64,000 bases of DNA. It comes from Clavibacter nebraskensis NCPPB 2581 (GTDB taxonomy: Bacteria; Actinomycetota; Actinomycetes; Actinomycetales; Microbacteriaceae). Positions 38,202-47,574 of the stretch are shown piece by piece. The position numbers and the translations under genes are program-made. Each line of letters opens with the position of its first letter. Position 1 is the stretch's first letter. Location: positions 868,001-932,000 of the forward strand of contig NC_020891.1 in the NCBI RefSeq assembly GCF_000355695.1, read 5' to 3'. The notes under the pieces were generated by a model, which saw nothing but the letters and a program-made list of their open reading frames with translations, was not told where the DNA came from and searched no databases.

Positions 38202-38599
38202 TCCCGCTCGCCGGGGCGGCCGGGAGCCCGCACCACGATCCGCGGGCCGTCCCCGTCGCGGACCGCGGGGCGGCGGCCGCGGAGCTCGCGGTCGTGCTGC
38301 CCGCGGTCGTGCTGGTCCTCGGGTTGTGCCTGGGCGCGGTGCAGACGGTCGGCCAGCAGGTCGTGCTGACCTCCGCAGCGGAGGAGGCGGCACGGAGCAT
38401 CGGACGCGGGGAGGACGCGGGCACGGCATCGGCGCGCATCGAGGGCGCGGCCGCGGGAGCGTCCATGGCGGTCGATCGGTCGGGTCACGCCGTCTGCGTC
38501 CGGCTCACGGCGCCCAGCCGATTCGGGCCCGCGGGCGCTGCCGGGCTCCGCGTCTCGGCGCGGGGGTGTGCATGGCAGGAGGATGCGGGTGCCCCGTGA
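38198..38599 (+). CDS. TadE family minor pilin-like protein
   Basis: 133 aa from GTG 38198, which overlaps the preceding stop. The TadE signature G-A-A-A-A-E-L-A-V-V-L-P-A-V-V-L-V-L begins near residue 25 and forms the single membrane span, followed by Q-T-V-G-Q-Q-V-V-L and A-A-E-E-A-A-R. A C-terminal pair of cysteines may form a disulfide. Part of the Tad operon. Confidence 0.85.
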   Translation: MIPLAGAAGSPHHDPRAVPVADRGAAAAELAVVLPAVVLVLGLCLGAVQTVGQQVVLTSAAEEAARSIGRGEDAGTASARIEGAAAGASMAVDRSGHAVCVRLTAPSRFGPAGAAGLRVSARGCAWQEDAGAP

Positions 38600-38948
38600 C
38601 GGCGACGGCGGCTCGGGCACCGTGGTCGCGGTCGGCGTGCTCGGAGCGGTCACCGCTCTCGCGCTGGCCACGGTCGCCGTCTCCTCGGTGCTCGTGGAGA
38701 GGGCGGCCGCCGCGGGGGCCGCGGACTCCGGAGCGCTCGCCGCGGCGGATGTCGCAGCGGGGTTCGCGACCGGCTCCCCCTGCTCGGCGGCCGAGGAGGT
38801 CGTGGTCGCCGCCGGGGCGTCGCTCATGGGATGCGAGGTCACGGGCACGACGGCGGTCGTGCAGGTGGAGCGCCACGGCGGTCCGATGGGCATCCCGGTG
38901 ACGGCGCGTGCACGAGCCGGTCAGCCTCCGTCCGGGGCGTCGGGGTGA
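38589..38948 (+). CDS. Rv3654c-like TadE-type protein
   Basis: 119 aa. GTG 38589 is chosen because AGGAGG lies 6 bases upstream and the start overlaps the preceding gene. The helix begins G-S-G-T-V-V-A-V-G-V-L-G, as in Rv3654c-family proteins that end actinobacterial Tad operons; A-A-D-S-G-A-L-A-A-A-D follows. Starts at 38568 or 38583 are possible. Confidence 0.8.
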   Translation: MPRDGDGGSGTVVAVGVLGAVTALALATVAVSSVLVERAAAAGAADSGALAAADVAAGFATGSPCSAAEEVVVAAGASLMGCEVTGTTAVVQVERHGGPMGIPVTARARAGQPPSGASG

Positions 38949-39097
38949 CCCGCACCAGTGCCGTGTCCCGGGCGTCGTCCCTGTCGTGCCTGAGCCGAGG
39001 CGTGCCGGTCCCGAGCGTCTCGCCGCCGGCTCGCGAGAGCGGGGGAGCCGCCATCGGGCGCCCCCGTCCACGTCCGAGCGGGGCGCTCCGGCCCGGC

Positions 39098-39138
39098 CGC
39101 GGCGCCGCCGGGACGCGTCGCGTCCGGGCGGCGCCGCG
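39098..39138 (+). terminator. Large hairpin terminator of the Tad operon
   Basis: 12-bp perfect outer arms (39098-39109 with 39127-39138, CGCGGCGCCGCC and its complement) and inner GGACGC/GCGTCC pairing separated by one mismatch, with a 3-base loop. 41 nt in all. Confidence 0.75.
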
Positions 39139-39165
39139 ATTAGGTGGCCGGTCGGTACGCGTGTG

Positions 39166-39171
39166 TATGGT
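39166..39171 (+). promoter_or_regulatory. Possible -10 box of topA
   Basis: TATGGT about 118 bases before the topA start, implying a leader of about 110 bases. Confidence 0.35.
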
Positions 39172-39288
39172 GTGCCTTGTCGGGGACCCCGCCGCACGTC
39201 GCCCCGGATCGGATCCGATCCGAGCGGGCACGAATCCCGGACACCGGGCCGGACACCGGCCCCCATGAACGCATATATAAGGAGTCAC

Positions 39289-42219
39289 GTGCCCGGCACG
39301 AAGAAGTTGGTCATCGTCGAGTCGCCGGCCAAGGCCAAGACGATCGCCCAGTACCTGGGCAGCGGCTACGAGGTGCAGGCGTCCGTGGGCCACATCCGCG
39401 ACCTCATCGAGCCCAAGAACCTGCCGCCCGAGCTCAAGAAGGGCACGCTCGGCAAGTTCTCCGTGGACGTCGAGAACGGCTTCGAGCCGTACTACGTCGT
39501 CAGCGACCAGAAGAAGAAGACGGTCGCCGACCTCAAGAGGGCGCTCAAGGACGCCGACGAGCTCTTCCTCGCGACGGATGAGGACCGCGAGGGTGAGGCC
39601 ATCGCCTGGCACCTCCTGCAGGTGCTCAAGCCGAAGGTGCCGGTCAGGCGGATGGTCTTCCACGAGATCACCAAGGAGGCCATCGAGCGCGCCCGCGACA
39701 GCACGCGCGACATCGACACGGCCCTCGTGGACGCGCAAGAGACACGACGCATCCTCGACCGCCTCTACGGCTACGAGGTGTCGCCCGTGCTGTGGCGCAA
39801 GGTCGGACCCGGCCTGTCGGCCGGCCGCGTGCAGTCCGCCGCCACCCGGCTGGTCGTCGACCGCGAGCGCGAGCGCCTGGCGTTCGTCACCGCCGCCTAC
39901 TGGGACCTCACGGCATCGCTCTCGCCGCTCGAACAGGAGCTGCCGTTCGACGCCCGGCTCGTCCGCATCGACGGCGCCCGCATCGCCACGGGCCGCGACT
40001 TCGACGACAAGGGCGCGCTCAAGAACGACTCGCGCCCGCTCGACGCGAGCAGCGCCGAGGGCCTCGCCGTGGCCCTCCGCGACCCGTCCGTCCCGCTGAA
40101 GGTGCAGAGCGTCGAGTCGAAGCCGTACACGCGTCGCCCCGCCGCGCCGTTCACCACGTCGACGCTCCAGCAGGAGGCGGCGCGCAAGCTGCGCTTCTCC
40201 GCCCGGCAGACCATGAGCGTCGCGCAGTCGCTCTACGAGAACGGGTACATCACCTACATGCGCACCGACTCGCCCTCGCTGTCGCAGCAGGCGATCAACG
40301 CGGCGCGCAAGCAGGCCGCGGAGCTCTACGGGCCCGAGACCGTGCCGGACAAGCCGCGCCTCTACGCGGGCAAGAGCAAGAACGCGCAGGAGGCCCACGA
40401 GGCCGTCCGCCCCGCCGGCGAGACGTTCCGCACGCCGCAGCAGCTCGCCTCCACGCTGCGCGGCAACGACCACAAGCTCTACGACCTCATCTGGAAGCGC
40501 ACCATCGCGTCGCAGATGGCGGACGCGAAGGGATCCACGGCGTCGGTCGTCATCGCCGCCGGGCCCACGTCCGCGGGCGAGGTGGCCGAGTTCGCCGCAT
40601 CGGGCACGGTCATCACGTTCCGCGGCTTCCTGGCCGCGTACGAGGAGAGCCGCGACGAGGAGCGCCACGGCGCCGCCGAGCCGCGCGAGGCGAAGCTGCC
40701 CGACCTCAAGAAGGGCCAGGACCTGCGCCTCGTCGACGTCGACGCCAAGGGGCACGAGACCAGCCCGCCGCCGCGCTACACGGAGGCGAGCCTCGTCAAG
40801 ACGCTCGAGGAGCTGGGTATCGGTCGCCCGTCGACCTACGCCGCCATCATCTCGACCATCGTCGACCGCGGCTACGTCACCCCGCGCGGCACGGCTCTCG
40901 TCCCGAACTGGATCGCCTTCTCGGTGGTGCGGCTGCTGGAGGAGTTCTTCACGGAGCTGGTGCAGTACGACTTCACGGCCGGGATGGAGGACGACCTCGA
41001 CCGCATCGCCGAGGGTTCGGCCGAGCGCGTCGACTGGCTGAAGGGCTTCTACTACGGCAACGACGCGCACAAGGGGCTCCGCCCCACGATCGACAACCTC
41101 GGCGAGATCGACGCCAAAGAGATCAACTCTCTGCGCATCGCCGACGACATCACGCTCCGCATCGGCAAGTACGGGCCGTACCTCGAGGTGCACGAGGCGG
41201 GTGCCGCCGCGGACGCGACGCCCCGCCGCGTCAACCTGCCGGAGGACCTCGCGCCGGACGAGCTGACGGCCGCGAAGGCGCGCGAGCTCATCGACGCCCC
41301 CGTCGTCACCGACCGCGTCATCGGCATCAACCCCGCGAACGGCAAGCAGGTCGTGGCGAAGGACGGTCGCTACGGCCCCTACGTCACCGAGCTCGATCCT
41401 GAGCCCGAGGCGGCGCCGGCCGCCCCCGCTGGCGGCGTCGACCCGGCCACGGGCGAGGTGCTCGAGAGCGCGACGACGGCGACGACCGCGGCGACCGCGA
41501 AGAAGGCGCCCGCCAAGAAGCCCGCCGCGAAGAAGGCGGCGGCCGTCAAGCCGCGCACCGCCTCCATCTTCAAGTCCATGGACCTCGCGACGGTCGACCT
41601 CGAGACGGCCCTGCGCCTCCTCGACCTCCCGCGCGTCGTCGGCGAGGACCCGGAGACGGCCACGCCCATCACGGCGCAGAACGGCAAGTACGGCCCGTAC
41701 CTGAAGAAGGGCACGGACTCGCGGTCGCTCACGAGCGAGGAGCAGATCTTCGAGATCGACCTGCCCGGCGCCCTCGAGGTGTTCGCGCAGCCCAAGTACG
41801 GCGCCCGTCGCCCCTCCAGTGCGCTCAAGGAGTTCGACGCGGATCCGGTCAGCGGGAAGGGCATCAAGGTGAAGGACGGCCGCTTCGGTCCGTACGTCAC
41901 GGACGGCGAGACCAACGCCACGATCCCGAAGAGCGAGTCCGTCGAGGACATCGACTTCGACCGGGCCGTCGAGCTGCTCGCCGACAAGCGCGCCAAGGGG
42001 CCGGCGAAGCCGAAGGCCAAGGCGAAGGCCCCGGCGAAGGCGAAGACCACAACGGCGAAGACCACCGCGGCGAAGACGACCACGGCGAGGACGACCGCGA
42101 CGAAGGCGACCACCGCCAAGGCGACCACCGCGAGGTCGGCAGCCGCCACGAAGGCCGCGGCGACACGGGCCGCCAACAAGGCGGCCGCTGCTGCGGCGAC
42201 GGCGGCCGACGCGACGTGA
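39289..42219 (+). CDS. topA: DNA topoisomerase I
   Basis: Relaxes negatively supercoiled DNA. 976 aa from GTG 39289 behind AAGGAG; an ATG at 39265 is an alternative. The Toprim domain begins L-V-I-V-E-S-P-A-K-A-K-T-I with D-E-D-R-E-G-E near residue 97, and the catalytic tyrosine is in Y-I-T-Y-M-R-T-D-S near residue 323. The C-terminus lacks zinc fingers and has repeated G-K-Y-G-P-Y-type modules, then a long Lys/Ala/Thr tail, all typical of actinobacterial TopA. It overlaps tmk by 4 bp. Confidence 0.97.
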   Translation: MPGTKKLVIVESPAKAKTIAQYLGSGYEVQASVGHIRDLIEPKNLPPELKKGTLGKFSVDVENGFEPYYVVSDQKKKTVADLKRALKDADELFLATDEDREGEAIAWHLLQVLKPKVPVRRMVFHEITKEAIERARDSTRDIDTALVDAQETRRILDRLYGYEVSPVLWRKVGPGLSAGRVQSAATRLVVDRERERLAFVTAAYWDLTASLSPLEQELPFDARLVRIDGARIATGRDFDDKGALKNDSRPLDASSAEGLAVALRDPSVPLKVQSVESKPYTRRPAAPFTTSTLQQEAARKLRFSARQTMSVAQSLYENGYITYMRTDSPSLSQQAINAARKQAAELYGPETVPDKPRLYAGKSKNAQEAHEAVRPAGETFRTPQQLASTLRGNDHKLYDLIWKRTIASQMADAKGSTASVVIAAGPTSAGEVAEFAASGTVITFRGFLAAYEESRDEERHGAAEPREAKLPDLKKGQDLRLVDVDAKGHETSPPPRYTEASLVKTLEELGIGRPSTYAAIISTIVDRGYVTPRGTALVPNWIAFSVVRLLEEFFTELVQYDFTAGMEDDLDRIAEGSAERVDWLKGFYYGNDAHKGLRPTIDNLGEIDAKEINSLRIADDITLRIGKYGPYLEVHEAGAAADATPRRVNLPEDLAPDELTAAKARELIDAPVVTDRVIGINPANGKQVVAKDGRYGPYVTELDPEPEAAPAAPAGGVDPATGEVLESATTATTAATAKKAPAKKPAAKKAAAVKPRTASIFKSMDLATVDLETALRLLDLPRVVGEDPETATPITAQNGKYGPYLKKGTDSRSLTSEEQIFEIDLPGALEVFAQPKYGARRPSSALKEFDADPVSGKGIKVKDGRFGPYVTDGETNATIPKSESVEDIDFDRAVELLADKRAKGPAKPKAKAKAPAKAKTTTAKTTAAKTTTARTTATKATTAKATTARSAAATKAAATRAANKAAAAAATAADAT

Positions 42220-42851
42220 CCGGCGTCTTCATCACCCTGGAGGGCGGCGACGGCGTGGGGAAGTCCACGCAGTCGGCGCTCCTCCGGGGATGGCTCGAGG
42301 ACGAGGGCCACGAGGTCGTCGTCACCCGCGAGCCGGGCGGCAGCGACCTCGGGGTGGAGATCCGCGAGATCGTGCTGCATCGTCGCGGGCACATCGCGCC
42401 GCGCGCCGAGGCGCTGCTGTACGCGGCCGACCGCGCGCACCATGTCGAGACCGTCGTCCGGCCGGCCCTCGAGCGGGGCGCGGTCGTCCTGCAGGACCGC
42501 TACCTCGACTCGTCCGTCGCCTACCAGGGGGCCGGTCGCGTGCTGGACGCCGCCGAGATCCGCGACCTGTCGCTGTGGGCCGCGCAGGGCCTCCTTCCCG
42601 ACCTGACCGTGCTGCTCGACCTCGACCAGGCCGCCGCGCGGGTCCGCCTCGACGCCGCGCGCACCCGCTTCGACCGGCTCGAAGCCGAGCGCGCCGACTT
42701 CCACGAGCGCGTGCGCCAGGCGTTCCTCGGGCTCGCCGGCGCGGAGCCGGGGCGCTTCCTGGTCGTCGACGCCGGGCGCCCCCGTGAGGAGATCGCCGCG
42801 GAGATCCGCACCCGGGCGCAGGCGCTGATCACGGCGGGAGCCTCCGCGTGA
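42216..42851 (+). CDS. tmk: dTMP kinase
   Basis: 211-aa thymidylate kinase that makes dTDP from dTMP. Walker A G-G-D-G-V-G-K-S-T is at 10-18, the D-R-Y-L-D-S-S-V-A-Y-Q motif near 92 holds the DR(Y/H) signature. GTG start overlaps the topA stop, and the stop overlaps holB: topA-tmk-holB is translated as a coupled operon. Confidence 0.96.
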   Translation: MTGVFITLEGGDGVGKSTQSALLRGWLEDEGHEVVVTREPGGSDLGVEIREIVLHRRGHIAPRAEALLYAADRAHHVETVVRPALERGAVVLQDRYLDSSVAYQGAGRVLDAAEIRDLSLWAAQGLLPDLTVLLDLDQAAARVRLDAARTRFDRLEAERADFHERVRQAFLGLAGAEPGRFLVVDAGRPREEIAAEIRTRAQALITAGASA

Positions 42852-44122
42852 GCGACGCGGCGACCGACCGCGCGTCCGCGCCGACGGCGTCCGCGACGCC
42901 CGCGACCGGTGCGCAGCCGTCCACGACGCCCGGGAGCCCCGACGGATGGGCCATCTGGGACGAGCTCACGGGCCAGTCGGAGGCCGTCGCCCTGCTCGCC
43001 GCCGCCAGCAGCCCCCGGGCCACCGCGCGCGACGCCGCCGGCACCGCGCTCGCGCACTCCTGGCTCATCACCGGGCCTCCCGGATCCGGCCGCTCGAACC
43101 TCGCCTACGCCTTCGCGACTGCGCTGCTCAGCGACGGCACGCCGGACGGCGACGCGGCGACCGCCCGTCAGGTCGCCGCCCGCAGCCACCCCGACCTCGG
43201 CGTGCTCGCGACCGAGCGGGTCATCATCGCCATCGACGAGGTGCGCGCGCTCGTCACGTCGTCGCAGTACTCGCCGTCGGTCGGCCGGTACCGCGTCATG
43301 GTCGTCGAGGACGCCGACCGCATGACGGAGCGCACGTCGAACCTCCTGCTGAAGGCGCTCGAGGAGCCGCCGGAGCGCACCATCTGGATCCTCTGCGCGC
43401 CCAGCGAGGCCGACCTGATCCCGACCATCCGCTCCCGCGTGCGCAGCGTGCGCTTGCGCATCCCGTCGGTCGAGGACGTGGCCGCCCTGATCCAACGTCG
43501 CGACGGCGTCGACGCCGCCACGGCGACGCGCGCGGCCCGCGAGGCGCAGAGCCACATCGGCATGGCGCACCGGCTCGCCACCGACGCGGAGGCCCGCGAG
43601 CGCCGCAGCCGCACCCTGGAGCTCGCGCTCGGGATCCGCTCGGTCGGCGACGCCGTGCGCGCGGCCGCCGCGATGCTCGAGCTCGCGGGCCAGGACGCCA
43701 AGGCCTTCGCGGTGCAGCGCGACGCCGACGAGCGCGAGCGCGCGCTCCGCTCGCTCGGCGTGCAGGAGGGCGGGTCGATCCCGCCGCAGCTGCGCGCGCA
43801 GATCCGGCAGCTCGAGGAGGACCAGAAGCGGCGCGCCACGCGGAGCCTCCGCGACGGCATCGACCGGATCCTCGTCGACCTCATGTCCCTGCACCGCGAC
43901 GTGCTCCTGCACCAGCTGGGCGCGGACCTGCCCCAGGTGAACGAGGCGATCGCCCCGCGGATCGCGGAGGCCGCCGGGGCCGGGTCCGCGGCGGCGTCGC
44001 TCGCGGTCCTCGACGCGGTCGGCGTGGCTCGGCGCCGGATCAACGGCAACGTCGCGCCGGCGCTCGCCCTGGAGGCCATGCTCGTCTCCATCACCCGCAC
44101 GCGCCCGGCGGGTGGAGCGTGA
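42848..44122 (+). CDS. holB: DNA polymerase III subunit delta'
   Basis: 424-aa clamp-loader subunit. The AAA+ fold shows G-P-P-G-S-G-R-S, where Arg replaces the Walker lysine, so ATP hydrolysis is unlikely, as expected for delta'. The zinc-binding cysteines of DnaX are absent. V-E-D-A-D-R-M and L-L-K-A-L-E-E-P-P-E mark the sensor regions. A long Ala/Thr-rich start of about 30 residues precedes the domain. Overlaps both neighbours. Confidence 0.94.
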   Translation: MSDAATDRASAPTASATPATGAQPSTTPGSPDGWAIWDELTGQSEAVALLAAASSPRATARDAAGTALAHSWLITGPPGSGRSNLAYAFATALLSDGTPDGDAATARQVAARSHPDLGVLATERVIIAIDEVRALVTSSQYSPSVGRYRVMVVEDADRMTERTSNLLLKALEEPPERTIWILCAPSEADLIPTIRSRVRSVRLRIPSVEDVAALIQRRDGVDAATATRAAREAQSHIGMAHRLATDAEARERRSRTLELALGIRSVGDAVRAAAAMLELAGQDAKAFAVQRDADERERALRSLGVQEGGSIPPQLRAQIRQLEEDQKRRATRSLRDGIDRILVDLMSLHRDVLLHQLGADLPQVNEAIAPRIAEAAGAGSAAASLAVLDAVGVARRRINGNVAPALALEAMLVSITRTRPAGGA

Positions 44123-45696
44123 TGCGCCGCAGGACGCGGATGATGTCCGTCCGCCGTGCTGGATCCCTGGGCGCGGTCCTCCTCGCCGCGGCCGTCGCGC
44201 TCAGCGGCTGCGGCCTCATCCCCGTGCCCGAGCCGCGCAGCTCCACGTCGAGCCCGACGACGGAGGACGTCGCGCCCGACCTCGCGCGGTACTACGAGCA
44301 GACCCTCGCGTGGTCCCCGTGCGAGGACGGCGCGCAGTGCGCGACCGCGACGGCGCCGCTCGACTGGTCCGCGCCGGATCCGGCCACCGACATCCAGCTC
44401 GCCCTCGTGCGGCACACCGCCCGCGGCGCCGACGGGCCGCGCGGATCGCTCTTCGTCAACCCGGGCGGACCGGGCGCGTCCGGCGTCGACTTCGTGAAGG
44501 CCAGCGTCGACTACGCGGTCTCGCGCGACCTGCAGGACGCGTACGACGTCATCGGCTGGGATCCCCGCGGCGTGGGGGCGTCGACCGCCGTCGACTGCCT
44601 CGACGACGCCCAGCTCGACTCCTTCCTCTACGGCGAGACCGAGGCGCCTCCCGGCACCCCGGCGCACGACGAGGAGCTGGTGCAGGCGTCGAAGTCGTTC
44701 GCGGAGTCCTGCGCCGCCCGATCCGGCCCGCTGCTGCAGTTCATCGACACGCAGAGCACCGTGCACGACCTCGACATGCTGCGAGCCCTGGTGGGCGACG
44801 AGAGGCTGAACTACCTCGGCTACTCCTACGGCACGAGCATCGGCGCGCAGTACGCGCAGGACTTCCCCGGGCACGTGGGGCGCATGGTGCTCGACGGCGC
44901 GACGGACCCGGCCGCGAGCTCGTTCGATGTGCTGCTCGCGCAGACGAAGGGATTCCGCACCTCGTTCGAGTCGTACATGGCGGCGTGCCTCGCGGGTCAG
45001 GGGTGCCCGTTCCGCGGATCCGTCGACGAGGGCGAGGAGACCGTCGCGACCCTCCTCGACCGCCTCGACCAGAGTCCGCTGCGCGCCGCCGACGGGCGCG
45101 AGCTCGACGGGCAGGTCATGCGCAGCGCCATCGACTCCGCGCTCTACAGCGAGCAGCAGTGGCCGGCGCTCACGACCGCGTTCGCCGAGGCCCTCCGCGG
45201 CGAGTCCGGTACGGCCTTCGCGCTCGCCGACTCCTACTTCGGTCGCAAGCCCGACGGCACGTACAGCGGCAACTTCTCCGAGGCGTTCCTCGCCATCCAG
45301 TGCATCAACTACCCGGTGGAGCGCGATCCGGCGGTGCTCGTGACGGAGGCGGCCGAGATCCGGGCCGCCGCCGGCGAGCTGGCCGACGACGACACCTCCC
45401 GCGACGGCGAGCCGGACCCGCTCTGCGGCAACTGGCCGTACCCGGCCCGGGATGCCCCGGCGCCCGTGTCGGCGGAGGGCGCGGCGCCCATCGTCGTCGT
45501 CGGGACCACGGGCGATCCGGCCACGCCCTACTCGTGGGCCGAGGCGCTCGCGGGCCAGCTCTCCTCGGGCGTGCTCCTCACCTACCGCGGCGAGGGGCAC
45601 ATCGCCTATGACGAGCGGGATCCGTGCATCGTGTCCGCGGTGGACGGCTACCTGCTGGGCGGGGATCCGCCGGCTTCCGGCACGACCTGCGGGTGA
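44122..45696 (+). CDS. Secreted alpha/beta-hydrolase lipoprotein (tripeptidyl aminopeptidase-like)
   Basis: 524 aa. A lipoprotein signal with lipobox L-S-G-C near residue 31 is followed by an alpha/beta-hydrolase: oxyanion motif N-P-G-G-P-G-A-S-G near 114, nucleophile elbow G-Y-S-Y-G-T-S near 235, and a TAP-like C-terminal domain with H in G-E-G-H-I-A-Y near 495. Resembles SlpD/SlpE-type tripeptidyl aminopeptidases of actinobacteria. Its ATG overlaps the holB stop, the usual actinobacterial arrangement before a tRNA-Thr gene. Confidence 0.88.
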   Translation: MRRRTRMMSVRRAGSLGAVLLAAAVALSGCGLIPVPEPRSSTSSPTTEDVAPDLARYYEQTLAWSPCEDGAQCATATAPLDWSAPDPATDIQLALVRHTARGADGPRGSLFVNPGGPGASGVDFVKASVDYAVSRDLQDAYDVIGWDPRGVGASTAVDCLDDAQLDSFLYGETEAPPGTPAHDEELVQASKSFAESCAARSGPLLQFIDTQSTVHDLDMLRALVGDERLNYLGYSYGTSIGAQYAQDFPGHVGRMVLDGATDPAASSFDVLLAQTKGFRTSFESYMAACLAGQGCPFRGSVDEGEETVATLLDRLDQSPLRAADGRELDGQVMRSAIDSALYSEQQWPALTTAFAEALRGESGTAFALADSYFGRKPDGTYSGNFSEAFLAIQCINYPVERDPAVLVTEAAEIRAAAGELADDDTSRDGEPDPLCGNWPYPARDAPAPVSAEGAAPIVVVGTTGDPATPYSWAEALAGQLSSGVLLTYRGEGHIAYDERDPCIVSAVDGYLLGGDPPASGTTCG

Positions 45697-45767
45697 CCCG
45701 GGTGCGCCGGGCCCCGGGCGGGGCGGCCCTGCGCCGTCCGTGTGCGGGAGCAGCCTCCGGCATCCGG

Positions 45768-45773
45768 TATGCT
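45768..45773 (+). promoter_or_regulatory. Possible -10 box of tRNA-Thr
   Basis: TATGCT lies 37 bases before the tRNA 5' end. Confidence 0.4.
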
Positions 45774-45810
45774 CTCTATTCGTGCCCGGTACTCGCTGAG
45801 TCCGGGCCGG

Positions 45811-45886
45811 GCCGCCTTAGCTCAGTCGGTAGAGCATCTCACTCGTAATGAGAAGGTCGTCAGTTCGATTCTGACAGGCGGCTCCA
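45811..45886 (+). tRNA. tRNA-Thr (anticodon CGT)
   Basis: Cloverleaf: acceptor GCCGCCT/AGGCGGC, D-stem GCTC/GAGC, anticodon stem TCTCA/TGAGA around C-T-CGT-A-A, T-arm GTCAG-TTCGATT-CTGAC, discriminator T and an encoded CCA at 45884-45886. Confidence 0.96.
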
Positions 45887-46019
45887 CCATCCCTCCTCCC
45901 CGTCCCCTCCCGTCGTCCGTCGACGAGGCGCGACGCGGCATCCCCGTCCCCCACAGGGCGACCTCGTCGGCCACGTCCCCGGGGTGCCGGCGGCCGGACG
46001 GACCCTCGGGCCCGGCGTC

Positions 46020-46025
46020 TAACAT
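46020..46025 (+). promoter_or_regulatory. -10 box of dacB (leaderless)
   Basis: TAACAT ends 6 bases before the ATG at 46032. Confidence 0.55.
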
Positions 46026-46031
46026 GGCCCC

Positions 46032-47510
46032 ATGCGATCCCCAGCCGACGGCCCCGACCGCGCGCGCGCCGACCGCACCGATCGGGTCGCCCGCGCGTCC
46101 CGCGCCCGTGACCGCCGTCGCACCCGCTCCCTGCCGGCTGCCGTCGCCGTGGTCGCCCTGCTCGCCGCCGGTGCCGTCGGCGCCGGCGCTCTCACGGGCC
46201 GTGCCGGCAGCGACTCCACGAGCGTCGCCGCCACCGCGGATCCGACGCCCACCCCGAGCCCGACGCCCACCGAGGCGCCGCCGCGGCCCGCGCCTGCCGA
46301 CCAGGCCGCCGCGCGCGACCTCCGCATGTGCTCCATCGCGTCCCTGGCGCAGGATCCGCGCCTCGCCACCTTCGAGGGCCAGGTCCGCGACGCCGCGACC
46401 GGCCGCGTGCTGTTCGACCGGAACGGCAGCACGCCGGAGCGCACGGCGAGCGTCATGAAGGTCATCACCTCGGCCGCCGCCCTCGCGGCGCTCGGCCCCG
46501 ATCGCCGCATCGCCACCACGGTGGTGCGCGGGTCCGAGCCGGGCACGGTGGTTCTGGTCGGCGGCGGGGACCCGACCCTGTCGCGCCTCACCTCCGGCAG
46601 CTCGGTCTACCCGGGTGCGCCCCGCCTCAGCGACCTCGCCCAGCAGGTGCGCGCGGCCTGGGCCGCGGATCCGGCGACGGCCGGCACGCCCATCACCCGC
46701 ATCGTGCTCGACACCTCCCTGTTCTCCGGCGAGACCTGGGCACCGTCCTGGGCCGCGACCGAGCGGAAGGCGGGGTACTCGAGCTTCATGACGCCGCTGC
46801 AGCTCGACGCCGACCGGGCGGATCCCGCCGCCGTCGTCTCCGCCCGCAGCGAGGATCCGCTGGCGCGCGTCGGCAGCACCTTCCGCTCCATGCTCGGCGG
46901 GTCCGCCGACGTCACGCAGGGCACGGCTCCCGCCGGCGCCGCGGTGCTCGGCAAGGTCGAGTCGCAGCCGGTGTCGTCGCTCATCCAGACCGCGCTCATC
47001 AACTCCGACAACGTGCTCGCGGAGTCGCTCGCGCGGCTCGTGAGCATCCAGGTCGGCGCGGGGAACACGCAGCAGTCGCTGGCAGCAGGGATCCCGAAGG
47101 CCCTGCAGGCGTACGGGCTCGACACCTCCACGCTCACCATCGTCGACGGCCAGGGCCTCAGCCCCGACAACCGGGTGCCGCCGTCGCTCCTGGCCCAGCT
47201 GATGATCCAGGTCGACCAGCGCCAGCAGGCGCTCGGCTACCTGCACGACGGCCTGCCGGTCGCGGGCCGCACCGGCACGCTCTCCAGCCGCTTCACCGGC
47301 GACAGCGCGGTCGCCCGCGGGCACGTCGTGGCCAAGACCGGCTGGATCGACACCGGCTACACCCTCGCCGGCATCGTCGACGCGGCGGACGGCACGAAGC
47401 TGACCTTCGCCTTCTACGCCATCGGGAACGTGACGGGGGACGCGAAGATCGCCCTGGACGCGCTGGCAGCGGGCACGTACCGCTGCGGGGCGGATCTGGT
47501 GGACGAGTGA
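46032..47510 (+). CDS. dacB: D-alanyl-D-alanine carboxypeptidase/endopeptidase (PBP4 family)
   Basis: 492-aa low-molecular-weight PBP that trims peptidoglycan stem peptides. An Arg-rich N-terminus precedes a membrane span (about 36-56) and a Thr/Pro linker. Catalytic motifs are S140-V-M-K143, S325-D-N327 and K435-T-G, as in peptidase family S13. The domain between the first and second motif is the family insert. Confidence 0.93.
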   Translation: MRSPADGPDRARADRTDRVARASRARDRRRTRSLPAAVAVVALLAAGAVGAGALTGRAGSDSTSVAATADPTPTPSPTPTEAPPRPAPADQAAARDLRMCSIASLAQDPRLATFEGQVRDAATGRVLFDRNGSTPERTASVMKVITSAAALAALGPDRRIATTVVRGSEPGTVVLVGGGDPTLSRLTSGSSVYPGAPRLSDLAQQVRAAWAADPATAGTPITRIVLDTSLFSGETWAPSWAATERKAGYSSFMTPLQLDADRADPAAVVSARSEDPLARVGSTFRSMLGGSADVTQGTAPAGAAVLGKVESQPVSSLIQTALINSDNVLAESLARLVSIQVGAGNTQQSLAAGIPKALQAYGLDTSTLTIVDGQGLSPDNRVPPSLLAQLMIQVDQRQQALGYLHDGLPVAGRTGTLSSRFTGDSAVARGHVVAKTGWIDTGYTLAGIVDAADGTKLTFAFYAIGNVTGDAKIALDALAAGTYRCGADLVDE

Positions 47511-47515
47511 CGCGC

Positions 47516-47552
47516 GGCCCGGTCCCGGGCGGCGGACACACGGCACCGGGCC
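47516..47552 (+). terminator. Possible terminator after dacB
   Basis: 8-bp arms GGCCCGGT/ACCGGGCC with a 21-base loop. No T-run. Confidence 0.35.
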
Positions 47553-47574
47553 CGGCCCGGGGAAGGAGCGGCGC

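Larger units (their letters stand above)
38949..39288 (+). other. 340-bp region between the Tad operon and topA
   Basis: Contains a large hairpin terminator (39098-39138), a possible topA -10 box (39166-39171) and an AT-rich stretch just before topA. No gene is supported in it. Confidence 0.5.
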